5,486 nucleotides of DNA from Bacillota bacterium (GTDB taxonomy: Bacteria; Bacillota; Clostridia; Clostridiales; Clostridiaceae). Shown in pieces: positions 1-5,486 of this stretch (positions are counted from its first letter, which is position 1; the number at the start of each line of letters is the position of its first letter). Where the stretch lies: assembly GCA_023435985.1 (NCBI GenBank), contig JAEZKY010000101.1, positions 1 to 5,486 on the forward strand. The letters run 5' to 3'. Under the pieces are notes generated by a model. It worked only from the letters and a program-made list of their open reading frames with translations. It was not told the DNA's origin and did no database searches. A program made the translations under genes and the position numbers.

Positions 1-1818
1 ATCTAATGTAATATTAGAAACATAATCATTTAAGAGTTTATATAACGGATATATACTTTCTTTTAGAACTGAAATTTCAGTTCCAATAGCTTTTGTTATT
101 CCCTTTAATTCTTCCCTTGGAAGAAAAAATTCAGTTGTAAAATTATATTCGCCACTGACAAGCCTCATGCTTCTAAAATCATTCAGTAATATATTCATAT
201 TAACTATTATTTCACTCACCAAATATGCAAGCTTATCTTTTTCGATGGTTTCTCTATATCCATAACTTGCATTTAAGCTTAAAAGCATTCCCATTACACT
301 TGGATGGCCTTTTTCAAGCATATCAAGTAATTCTAGAAATTGTAAATAAGAAAACTCTTCGGCAAAAAAGTCATAACATTTTTCCATTAAATTATGGCCT
401 TCGTCAATTATAATATGGTTTATTTTCTTTTTTTCACCATATGGCCAGCAGGATAAAAGTGAATGATTTATTACAGTTATATTTTCTTCTGGAAGTTCAT
501 TATATCTCTGCCGTAAATAGCATTGTCTCGTACATTTTTCTAATTTACATTGCTCACTATCACAATTAATTTCATTAAAGTATTTATCCAATTCAAAATA
601 CTTTTGCATAGAATAATTTATGTTTTCTATATCTCCATAATTCCCACTTTCACAAAGTCTTCTAAGAAAAAGTAGTGTTAAGTTGCCTTTTTCCCAAAAT
701 TCAAAATCTTCGCATTTGTTCAATCTTTCTATACAGATATAATTTCCTTTCCCCTTCATAGATCCATATTTTAATTTGTCTTCTAATCTCAACTTTTTAA
801 GTATAGTTGGGATATCTCTTTCAATAAGCTGATTTTGGAGCTCCTTCGTATTCGTAGATATTATAAAGCTAGAATCATATTTTCTATTCTTCTGCTTATT
901 CAAATAAGTTTCTATTGCAGCTATTATTACATATGCAAAAGTTTTACCACTGCCTGTCGGAGCTTCAATAAATATTCTCTCGCCTTTTTCAAAATTCTCC
1001 CTTATTTTTCTTGAAAATTCCTTTTGATCTTTTCTATATTGGTAACCAAAGTCTCCTCCATTATTCCAAATTTCTTCATTTTCAAGTAAATTTTCATATA
1101 ATGAATAGTCTATAGGAATTTTCTTTATGTTAATCTCTTTTTTCTTATTTTCTTCATAATCCACATATTCATATTTTTCATATGTGAAAAATGGAGGCTT
1201 TAATAAGTGCTTAGTCCACGACCAATTATTTAGATATTTATATTCTTTTAATATAACTTCATATATAGACTTATTGTTTTTTGTATACCTTTCTTCCCTT
1301 GCCCATTGCCGTAATAAAAGGGCATTTACCACTTTTAATGTATCAATCGAATCTGATAGGCCTCTATGATTTTCATCTTTCCCTAAATTAGTAATTTCCT
1401 TTATTAATGAATCTAAATTAAATTCTTTTCTCCATGGTTCTAATATTGCTGCAAGTTCCATTGAATCCATTATCGTATTTTTAATTTCAGGAATATGAAA
1501 AGCTAAAAATTTCTTCTCGAATACTGCGTTATGACACACTAAAGGAAGGTCTTCTAAAAATTCCAAGACCTCTTGCTTTATTGAATTTAAGTTTCGAGCA
1601 CTTAAGAGTTCTTTTTCATTTAACCCTTTGCATAAGCTGTATGTACTTATAGGAACTCTCCCTCTTGGCCTAATTAAGGTTTCATAAGTAGTTATAATGC
1701 CACCTTTTACCTTAACTGCACCTATTTCAAGAATTTCTGAACAACTTTCTTCGAGTCCCGTTGTTTCAATATCCAAATATATAACATTATCTAAAATACT
1801 ACTTAATTCTTCTAGCAT
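1..1818 (-). CDS. dinG: DinG-family ATP-dependent DNA helicase with N-terminal DEDDh exonuclease domain (3' end cut by window)
   Basis: The minus strand is open from the ATG at 1818 to the window edge: 606 codons without a stop, C-terminus missing. The N-terminal part resembles a DnaQ-like 3'-5' exonuclease: Exo I DIETTG (D16, E18), Exo II HNAVFEKKF (96-104, Glu at 101 where Asp is usual) and Exo III HRGLSD (H151, D156). A superfamily 2 helicase follows: Walker A EAPTGSGKT (285-293), STNTKELQNQL (322-331 region), KGKGNYIC (355-362), VINHSLL (449-455) and a DEGH Walker B box (472-475). Cysteines 362, 419, 424, 429 and 433 sit where XPD/DinG helicases bind a 4Fe-4S cluster. Helicase motifs IV-VI would lie beyond base 1. 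The family unwinds DNA or resolves unusual structures during repair; a cytosolic role is inferred. The start is firm: a Shine-Dalgarno lies 5 nt upstream and an in-frame stop at 1831-1833. A LexA box and promoter precede it. Family is confident; the symbol is by homology of architecture. Confidence 0.9.
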   Translation of the reverse strand, partial: MLEELSSILDNVIYLDIETTGLEESCSEILEIGAVKVKGGIITTYETLIRPRGRVPISTYSLCKGLNEKELLSARNLNSIKQEVLEFLEDLPLVCHNAVFEKKFLAFHIPEIKNTIMDSMELAAILEPWRKEFNLDSLIKEITNLGKDENHRGLSDSIDTLKVVNALLLRQWAREERYTKNNKSIYEVILKEYKYLNNWSWTKHLLKPPFFTYEKYEYVDYEENKKKEINIKKIPIDYSLYENLLENEEIWNNGGDFGYQYRKDQKEFSRKIRENFEKGERIFIEAPTGSGKTFAYVIIAAIETYLNKQKNRKYDSSFIISTNTKELQNQLIERDIPTILKKLRLEDKLKYGSMKGKGNYICIERLNKCEDFEFWEKGNLTLLFLRRLCESGNYGDIENINYSMQKYFELDKYFNEINCDSEQCKLEKCTRQCYLRQRYNELPEENITVINHSLLSCWPYGEKKKINHIIIDEGHNLMEKCYDFFAEEFSYLQFLELLDMLEKGHPSVMGMLLSLNASYGYRETIEKDKLAYLVSEIIVNMNILLNDFRSMRLVSGEYNFTTEFFLPREELKGITKAIGTEISVLKESIYPLYKLLNDYVSNITLD

Positions 1819-1823
1819 ATTTT

Positions 1824-1828
1824 CTCCT
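1824..1828 (-). promoter_or_regulatory. Ribosome binding site of dinG
   Basis: On the minus strand AGGAG lies 5 nt before the ATG at 1818. With the in-frame stop just upstream (1831-1833), it fixes the start of the dinG-like gene. Confidence 0.8.
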
Positions 1829-1875
1829 AATTAAATACGTTCTAATTCCTATGATCTTATACTTTTATGTAATCA

Positions 1876-1903
1876 ATTATAGCACAAATAAAATAATTGA
1901 ACA
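1876..1903 (-). promoter_or_regulatory. Predicted sigma-A promoter of dinG with extended -10
   Basis: On the minus strand TATAAT (1881 to 1876) is a perfect -10, preceded directly by TGC (1884 to 1882), giving the extended -10 form TGNTATAAT. A weak -35, TGTTCA (1903 to 1898), is 16 nt upstream. The extended -10 may compensate for the poor -35. Transcription would begin near 1869, leaving a leader of about 50 nt. The -35 overlaps the LexA box at 1899-1910. This is a sequence match only, in an AT-rich stretch where chance TATAAT is common, but the extended motif and its position between a terminator and a gene start support it. Confidence 0.65.
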
Positions 1904-1910
1904 TCTGTTC
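1899..1910. promoter_or_regulatory. Predicted LexA (SOS box) operator
   Basis: GAACATCTGTTC has perfect 5-nt inverted arms around two central bases and fits the Gram-positive LexA/DinR operator core GAAC-N4-GTTC. Read on the minus strand, GAACAGATGTTC matches every core position of the Bacillus form GAACRNRYGTTY; only the outermost bases differ. It lies about 80 nt before the dinG-like start and overlaps the predicted -35, so bound LexA would block RNA polymerase until DNA damage triggers its cleavage. The downstream gene belongs to a family named for damage inducibility, which supports the call. The function is inferred from sequence and position. Confidence 0.75.
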
Positions 1911-1924
1911 TTATCATTTTTTAT

Positions 1925-1942
1925 ATTAATTTATAAATTAAT
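1925..1942. repeat. AT-only perfect palindrome
   Basis: ATTAATTTATAAATTAAT reads the same on both strands over 18 bp. It lies between the nif terminator and the LexA box. It contains no G or C, so it could be chance in such an AT-rich region; an UP-element-like or bending role is possible but unsupported. Confidence 0.3.
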
Positions 1943-1962
1943 TATTATGTATTTAGTATATA

Positions 1963-2002
1963 TAAAAACTGGAACAAAATACTTATTTTGTTCCAGTTTT
2001 TA
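1963..2002 (-). terminator. Intrinsic terminator of the nif operon, overlapping the 3' end of nifV-alpha
   Basis: AAAAACTGGAACAAAAT (1964-1980) and ATTTTGTTCCAGTTTTT (1985-2001) are perfect inverted repeats around a 4-nt loop, and bases 1963 and 2002 also pair, giving an 18-bp stem. Read on the minus strand, the stem core is followed by TTTTTATATATA, a usable U-tract. The upstream arm encodes the last residues of NifV-alpha (KTGTK) and the stop codon touches the loop. The stem has only four G-C pairs but is flanked by A- and U-tracts, typical of clostridial terminators. It is symmetrical and could act in both directions, though no plus-strand gene faces it. Confidence 0.85.
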
Positions 2003-2771
2003 ATAAACTATTATTTCTATCCAGGTAGTCTTTGGATATTCTAATGAATTCCTGCATATTACAATTTCCAGCCCTTTCTCCAATACCATCTAGAGTGCAA
2101 TCTACATATTTAGCACCACTTTTTATCGCTTCTAATGAAATAGGAATTGCCATACCAAAATCATTATGAGCATGTATTTCAAGCTCCATATCAGTCTCTT
2201 CAATGATTGTTTTAATCGATTTTTTGACTAACGATGGCATTAATATTCCTACTGTATCCGCATATCTTACTCTTTTTACTCCCATTTCTCGAACTATTTT
2301 ACATAAGCTTATAAGGTAACTTGTATCTGCCCTTGAAGCATCTTCAAATCCAATCGTAACTTCATAATTTTTGTCTCTAGCTAAAAATACACATTCTTTT
2401 AAATTCTTCTCAACCCATTGCTTATCCTTATTTAAATTTGAATAAATCTGTATATCAGATGTTGGAACACTAATGTGAATAATATCAGGTTTACAATCTA
2501 TTGAGTTTAAAATATCGTTTTTATTCATTCTATTCCAAGTTGATATTAATGAATTTTGTCTTATATTTAAAATTCTCTTAATGCACTCTTTTTCTATATC
2601 TCCCATAATTGGTATTCCTGCTTCTATTTGATAAATATTATTCTCATCCATATATTTTGCTATTTCTACCTTTTCATCAATTGAAAAAGCTCTTCCTGCA
2701 CATTGCTCACCATCTCTTAGAGTAGTATCCACGATACGTATATATTTATTATATTCTTTTTCTAAAATCAT
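1983..2771 (-). CDS. nifV-alpha: Homocitrate synthase, alpha subunit (catalytic TIM barrel)
   Basis: The 262-residue product is a DRE-TIM metallolyase barrel of the homocitrate/isopropylmalate synthase family. Such enzymes condense acetyl-CoA with 2-oxoglutarate; homocitrate is the organic ligand of the FeMo cofactor. The active-site set is intact: DTTLRDGEQ (15-23, with R19 and metal ligand D20), IEAGIP (49-54), GFEDASR (141-147), YADTVG (170-175), IHAHNDFG (199-206, ligands H200 and H202) and GIGERAGN (229-236, ligand N236). The loop after DGEQ reads CAGRAFS rather than the more usual (S/A)PGVAF. The protein stops right after the barrel; full-length NifV is about 380 residues, so the C-terminal subdomains are absent and are found in the preceding gene's product. 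The gap from that gene is 26 nt, implying co-transcription and probably a complex of the two subunits. The last codons form one arm of the operon terminator. Confidence 0.93.
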   Translation of the reverse strand: MILEKEYNKYIRIVDTTLRDGEQCAGRAFSIDEKVEIAKYMDENNIYQIEAGIPIMGDIEKECIKRILNIRQNSLISTWNRMNKNDILNSIDCKPDIIHISVPTSDIQIYSNLNKDKQWVEKNLKECVFLARDKNYEVTIGFEDASRADTSYLISLCKIVREMGVKRVRYADTVGILMPSLVKKSIKTIIEETDMELEIHAHNDFGMAIPISLEAIKSGAKYVDCTLDGIGERAGNCNMQEFIRISKDYLDRNNSLLKTGTK

Positions 2772-2776
2772 AGACT

Positions 2777-2788
2777 ATCACCACCTTT
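2777..2788 (-). promoter_or_regulatory. Strong ribosome binding site of nifV-alpha
   Basis: AAAGGTGGTGAT on the minus strand matches the extended anti-16S consensus AAAGGAGGTGAT at 11 of 12 bases and lies at normal distance from the ATG at 2771. It suggests independent, efficient initiation rather than coupling to nifV-omega. Confidence 0.8.
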
Positions 2789-2797
2789 ATAATAAAT

Positions 2798-3700
2798 TTA
2801 TCCGCAGCATTTTTTGTAAATCTCCTTAATTTCTTCATTATTTAAGCCTCTTCGTTTCTGCATGCTAAATTTTCTTACATCCTCTAACATAATCTGCAAA
2901 TTCTCTGAATTGTAATGTATATTCAATTCCTTAAGCTTCATTTCTAAAGAGCTTATTCCTGAATGTTTCCCAATTATAATATTCCGCTGTCTTCCAATCT
3001 CACTAGGATCATAAGGCTCATAGGTACTTGGATCTTTAGCAATACCATTTACATGAATTCCAGATTCTACATTAAAAATATCTTCACCTATAAAAGGCAT
3101 ATTTGAATGAAGTTTACTTTCTATAATTTCTTCAAAAATATTAAGTACCTTTGGAAATAATCTTGGGTTTCCATGTATTTTTATTTTTTCCAAAAACATA
3201 AGTGATCCCAATACTTCTTCAAGAGATGGATATCCTCCAATACCCGCAAAAGTTGTGACAATTTTTTTTCCTCCCAATTTAATCCATTCTAAAGTCATTG
3301 CTATTGCAGACTCATATTTGTTCTTGATGCCAAATTCAATATTTTCTCCAAATGTACTTTTTATCTTTAAAAATATTTCTTCATAATTATTAAAAATCAA
3401 ATCATCTAGTCCAATAATTCTGCGATAATTTTTCTTGTTTTCCTTAGAATTCTTTAAAACTATATCTAAGTCACTGACACAGTTAATTTCAATAACACCA
3501 TCTCTGCTACATATTATGAATTTAATATCCTTAGGTAATGGAGCTAACTGATTATAAATTTCTGGAGTGATTTCTATATAATCACTCCCTATTGCATTAA
3601 GATATTCAATCAATTTTTTAATCTGAGGAATTTTATCTTTAAATTTATCACCATAAATTTCTCTTAAAATAACTATGGTCTTATCTATAATTTCTACCAT
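2798..3700 (-). CDS. nifV-omega: Homocitrate synthase, omega subunit (decayed barrel plus C-terminal subdomains)
   Basis: The 300-residue product carries the part of NifV missing from the alpha subunit. Its conserved C-terminal block runs from about 208 to 248: NVESGIHVNGI, DPSTYEPYDPSEIGRQR and IIGKHSG, the linker and subdomain I signature of homocitrate and isopropylmalate synthases. A helical tail follows to 300. The first 170 residues still trace the barrel but have lost catalysis: the DTTLRDGEQ position reads DKTIVILRE (6-14), HAHNDFG reads GIKNKYE (124-130), and GIGERAGN is shortened to GIGGYPSLEEVL (153-164). No metal ligands remain, so it cannot be active alone. It most likely pairs with NifV-alpha to complete the active site or regulate it. 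It starts 45 nt after nifN-B and ends 26 nt before nifV-alpha. This omega-alpha split is known in nitrogen-fixing clostridia; the pairing mechanism is inference. Confidence 0.9.
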   Translation of the reverse strand: MVEIIDKTIVILREIYGDKFKDKIPQIKKLIEYLNAIGSDYIEITPEIYNQLAPLPKDIKFIICSRDGVIEINCVSDLDIVLKNSKENKKNYRRIIGLDDLIFNNYEEIFLKIKSTFGENIEFGIKNKYESAIAMTLEWIKLGGKKIVTTFAGIGGYPSLEEVLGSLMFLEKIKIHGNPRLFPKVLNIFEEIIESKLHSNMPFIGEDIFNVESGIHVNGIAKDPSTYEPYDPSEIGRQRNIIIGKHSGISSLEMKLKELNIHYNSENLQIMLEDVRKFSMQKRRGLNNEEIKEIYKKCCG

Positions 3701-3704
3701 AATT

Positions 3705-3715
3705 TCACTCCCCTC
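3705..3715 (-). promoter_or_regulatory. Ribosome binding site of nifV-omega
   Basis: GAGGGGAGTGA on the minus strand contains AGGGGAG ending 7 nt before the ATG at 3700 and supports that start. The 45-nt gap between nifN-B and nifV-omega holds no other visible signal. Confidence 0.7.
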
Positions 3716-3745
3716 ATGTTTATACCAAAATTAATTTCTGCATTT

Positions 3746-5486
3746 CTATGCTCTAAGCATTTCTTTAACTTCTGTTCCCTTTAATATAGCTTCAGCTGCC
3801 TTTACCACTGCAGTTTCAATAACTTCACAGGTCATAAACACTTCTATGCCCATACTTTTGAATTTCTTTTTAGGTTCATCCCCAATTCTAAGGCATATCA
3901 CTCCTGCACAATCATTAACTATCTTAGAAAGCTTAGTAAACTTATCTTCTTCCTCTTCACATACTTCCTTACCATTGCAGAATTTATCTACATCTCTTTT
4001 TTCAACATATTTGGCATCTCCGTTTTTATATTCATAAATAATGAATTCTGTTGCATGTCCGAAATGCATATCTACTCCAACTCCACTCTTTGAAGCTATT
4101 GCAAATCTAAGAGTTTTTTCCTCTATATTCTTAACTTGAGGCTTATTAAATTTTTGAGATTGATCATCACCAAGTAATCCAATAGCATCAGCTCTGCATT
4201 GCTTGCAATGATACATCTGTTCCAAATGTTCACCGCATTTATTTCTTAAATCCATTATTTCTTTATTGCTTGTAAGAGGCATGTTTTCAAATACACTTCC
4301 TTTTACAGGTATCATTTGCATTATATTTGTGATTCTAGCCCCTAATGTTTTAACTCTTTTAACAACTTCTTCTATGTGATTATCGTTAATTCCTTTAAGC
4401 ATAACTATATTAACCTTACACATTATACCTCTGTCTGCTAAATATTTAAGCCCAGACAATTGATTGTTTAAAAGGATTTGTGCTCCTTCTTCACCAGTAT
4501 AAGTGACTCCTAAATAATCTACGAATTTATATACCTTAGCAGTTATTTTAGGATCAATAGCATTCATAGTTATTGTTACATGGCTTACTCCTAAATCAAT
4601 TAACTCTTGAGCATAGAACGGAAGCATTAAACCATTTGTTGATAAGCAGAAAGTAACTTCTGGATCATGTTCTCTTATAAGTTCAAGAGTCTTTTTAACA
4701 TTATCAAAATTTGCAAGTGCATCACCAGGTCCTGCTATTCCGACAACCTTTAGATTATCCATTTTAGATTTTACTAACTTATATTTTGCAAATGCCTCTT
4801 CTGGCGATAATACTTCTGTTGTAACTCCTGGTCTGCTTTCATTTACACAATCAAATTTTCTTAAACAGTAATTACAACTTATATTACACTTTGGAGCTAT
4901 TGGAAGATGCATTCTTGCATATTTATGCGCTGATGAACAGCTAAAACAAGGATGGGTCTTAGTCTTCTCTTCTACTACATCTCTATCTACAACTTTAAAT
5001 TCCACTTTTTTCTCCCCCTTAAGTTCTAACTCTTCACTTTTTGCAGTTAGTTCTATGTTTTTTTCTTCTTTATAATATTCATTATATAAATCTTCTCTAA
5101 ACGTTGATTCTGTTTTAGCCAGCATAACATTTGCAATTTTATCGCTTAAATCAAGAGAACCTTCATATCCAATGGATAATATTCTCTGTCCGCCAACTCT
5201 GTCATGTATTGGGAATGATGCCCTTACTAACGGCACTTTATGTTTCTCTTCTATTCTTCTTCCATCAGAGCTTCCGAGCATGACATTTACATCACTATTT
5301 AATACATAATTTTCTATATCTTTAAAATCTGCTTTATCTAAAATTGTACATTTTTCTGCAAATAGGTTATCGGAGAGTTCATCAACTTCTTTTCTTAAAC
5401 TTTTTTCAAGTCCTGGGCATATATCTGCTGTTGCAATTAAAGCTGGAACTGATCCGTTTTCTATTGCTAATCTTGCACAAGAATAA
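3746..5486 (-). CDS. nifN-B: NifN-NifB fusion protein: nitrogenase FeMo-cofactor scaffold and NifB-co synthase (5' end cut by window)
   Basis: The minus frame is open from the window edge to the TAG at 3746-3748, 579 residues in view; I estimate about 300 N-terminal residues lie outside. The Met at 5281 is internal, because NifN sequence continues upstream without a stop (SVPALIATADICPGLEKSL). Counting from that Met: the NifN end shows LGSSDGRRI and FPIHDRVGGQRILSIGYEG (23-41). A charged linker spans about 62-107. NifB then begins: HPCFSCSSAHKYARMH (110-125), radical SAM motif CNISCNYC (C132, C136, C139), NESRPGVT (147-154), GIAGPGD (181-187) and HCKQCRADAIGLLGDD (358-373) with C359 and C362. 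A NifX-like FeMo-co binding domain fills about 391-500. NifB builds the 8Fe-9S-C precursor with S-adenosylmethionine; NifN with NifE matures it. Fusion of the two suggests direct hand-over. The NifN-B fusion is known from clostridia. The nif promoter lies outside the window. Confidence 0.95.
   Translation of the reverse strand, partial: YSCARLAIENGSVPALIATADICPGLEKSLRKEVDELSDNLFAEKCTILDKADFKDIENYVLNSDVNVMLGSSDGRRIEEKHKVPLVRASFPIHDRVGGQRILSIGYEGSLDLSDKIANVMLAKTESTFREDLYNEYYKEEKNIELTAKSEELELKGEKKVEFKVVDRDVVEEKTKTHPCFSCSSAHKYARMHLPIAPKCNISCNYCLRKFDCVNESRPGVTTEVLSPEEAFAKYKLVKSKMDNLKVVGIAGPGDALANFDNVKKTLELIREHDPEVTFCLSTNGLMLPFYAQELIDLGVSHVTITMNAIDPKITAKVYKFVDYLGVTYTGEEGAQILLNNQLSGLKYLADRGIMCKVNIVMLKGINDNHIEEVVKRVKTLGARITNIMQMIPVKGSVFENMPLTSNKEIMDLRNKCGEHLEQMYHCKQCRADAIGLLGDDQSQKFNKPQVKNIEEKTLRFAIASKSGVGVDMHFGHATEFIIYEYKNGDAKYVEKRDVDKFCNGKEVCEEEEDKFTKLSKIVNDCAGVICLRIGDEPKKKFKSMGIEVFMTCEVIETAVVKAAEAILKGTEVKEMLRA

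Noticed and set aside
225..413. Plus-strand open frame of 62 codons
   Set aside because: It lies fully inside the dinG-like gene on the opposite strand, has no recognisable product and no convincing ribosome binding site.
1184..1369. Plus-strand open frame of 61 codons
   Set aside because: It is antisense to the exonuclease-helicase linker region of dinG. The AGG-rich stretch just before it is coding sequence for KPPF on the other strand, and the product resembles nothing.
1..1818. A mobile element or phage origin for the dinG gene
   Set aside because: Base and codon use look like the neighbouring nif genes and there are no flanking repeats, integrase or transposase in view.
1819..1962. A small RNA, riboswitch or extra small gene in the intergenic region
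   Set aside because: Apart from the promoter, LexA box, AT palindrome and terminator edge, the stretch is stop-rich and shows no GC-containing stem or conserved riboswitch core.
2772..2797. A frameshift or assembly error splitting a single nifV gene
   Set aside because: Each gene has its own strong ribosome binding site, the order is omega before alpha (C-terminal signature first), and both encode barrel sequence, so they cannot be two pieces of one broken frame.
3846..4037. Plus-strand open frame of 63 codons
   Set aside because: It is antisense to the NifX-like domain of nifN-B; its serine- and leucine-rich product reflects the glutamate- and lysine-rich codons opposite.
3746..5281. nifB as a separate gene starting at the ATG at 5281
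   Set aside because: The frame continues upstream to the window edge with clear NifN sequence, and the Met falls inside the conserved NifN block before LGSSDGRR, so it is an internal residue.

Overview
The window is AT-rich (roughly 30% G+C by eye). It reads as a chromosomal segment of a low-GC, nitrogen-fixing Firmicute, most likely Clostridium sensu stricto. The strongest pointers are a fused nifN-B gene and a homocitrate synthase split into two genes in the order nifV-omega, nifV-alpha, an arrangement known from saccharolytic clostridia such as C. pasteurianum, C. acetobutylicum and C. beijerinckii. The ribosome binding sites are strong Firmicute type. All four genes lie on the minus strand, so the window is best read from right to left. 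I saw no tRNA, rRNA, CRISPR array, insertion sequence or plus-strand gene.

Right part (5486 to 1983): the distal end of a nif operon. It opens inside nifN-B: the C-terminal part of NifN (FeMo-cofactor scaffold half) runs through a charged linker into a complete NifB (radical SAM enzyme making NifB-co) with a NifX-like cofactor-binding tail. After 45 nt comes nifV-omega and after 26 nt more nifV-alpha, each with its own strong ribosome binding site. Together they should supply the nitrogenase cofactor: NifB makes the Fe-S-C core, NifN (with NifE, outside the window) scaffolds it, and the NifV pair makes homocitrate, its organic ligand. NifV-alpha keeps the whole catalytic barrel but lacks the C-terminal subdomains. 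NifV-omega keeps those subdomains but carries a decayed barrel without the metal ligands, so the two look like complementary halves of a duplicated enzyme. The operon ends in an 18-bp perfect hairpin whose upstream arm encodes the last residues of NifV-alpha.

Middle (1819 to 1962): a short intergenic region with an AT palindrome, an extended -10 promoter reading left and a near-consensus LexA (SOS) box overlapping its -35 region.

Left part (1818 to 1): a dinG-type gene, cut by the window edge, that joins an N-terminal DEDDh 3'-5' exonuclease domain to an XPD/DinG superfamily 2 helicase with a cysteine set suited to a 4Fe-4S cluster. It is a separate, probably DNA-damage-inducible transcription unit unrelated to nitrogen fixation.

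The nif content matches known clostridial systems. The points most worth a second look are the decayed barrel of NifV-omega, the LexA box on dinG, and the Asp-to-Glu change in the dinG exonuclease motif II.
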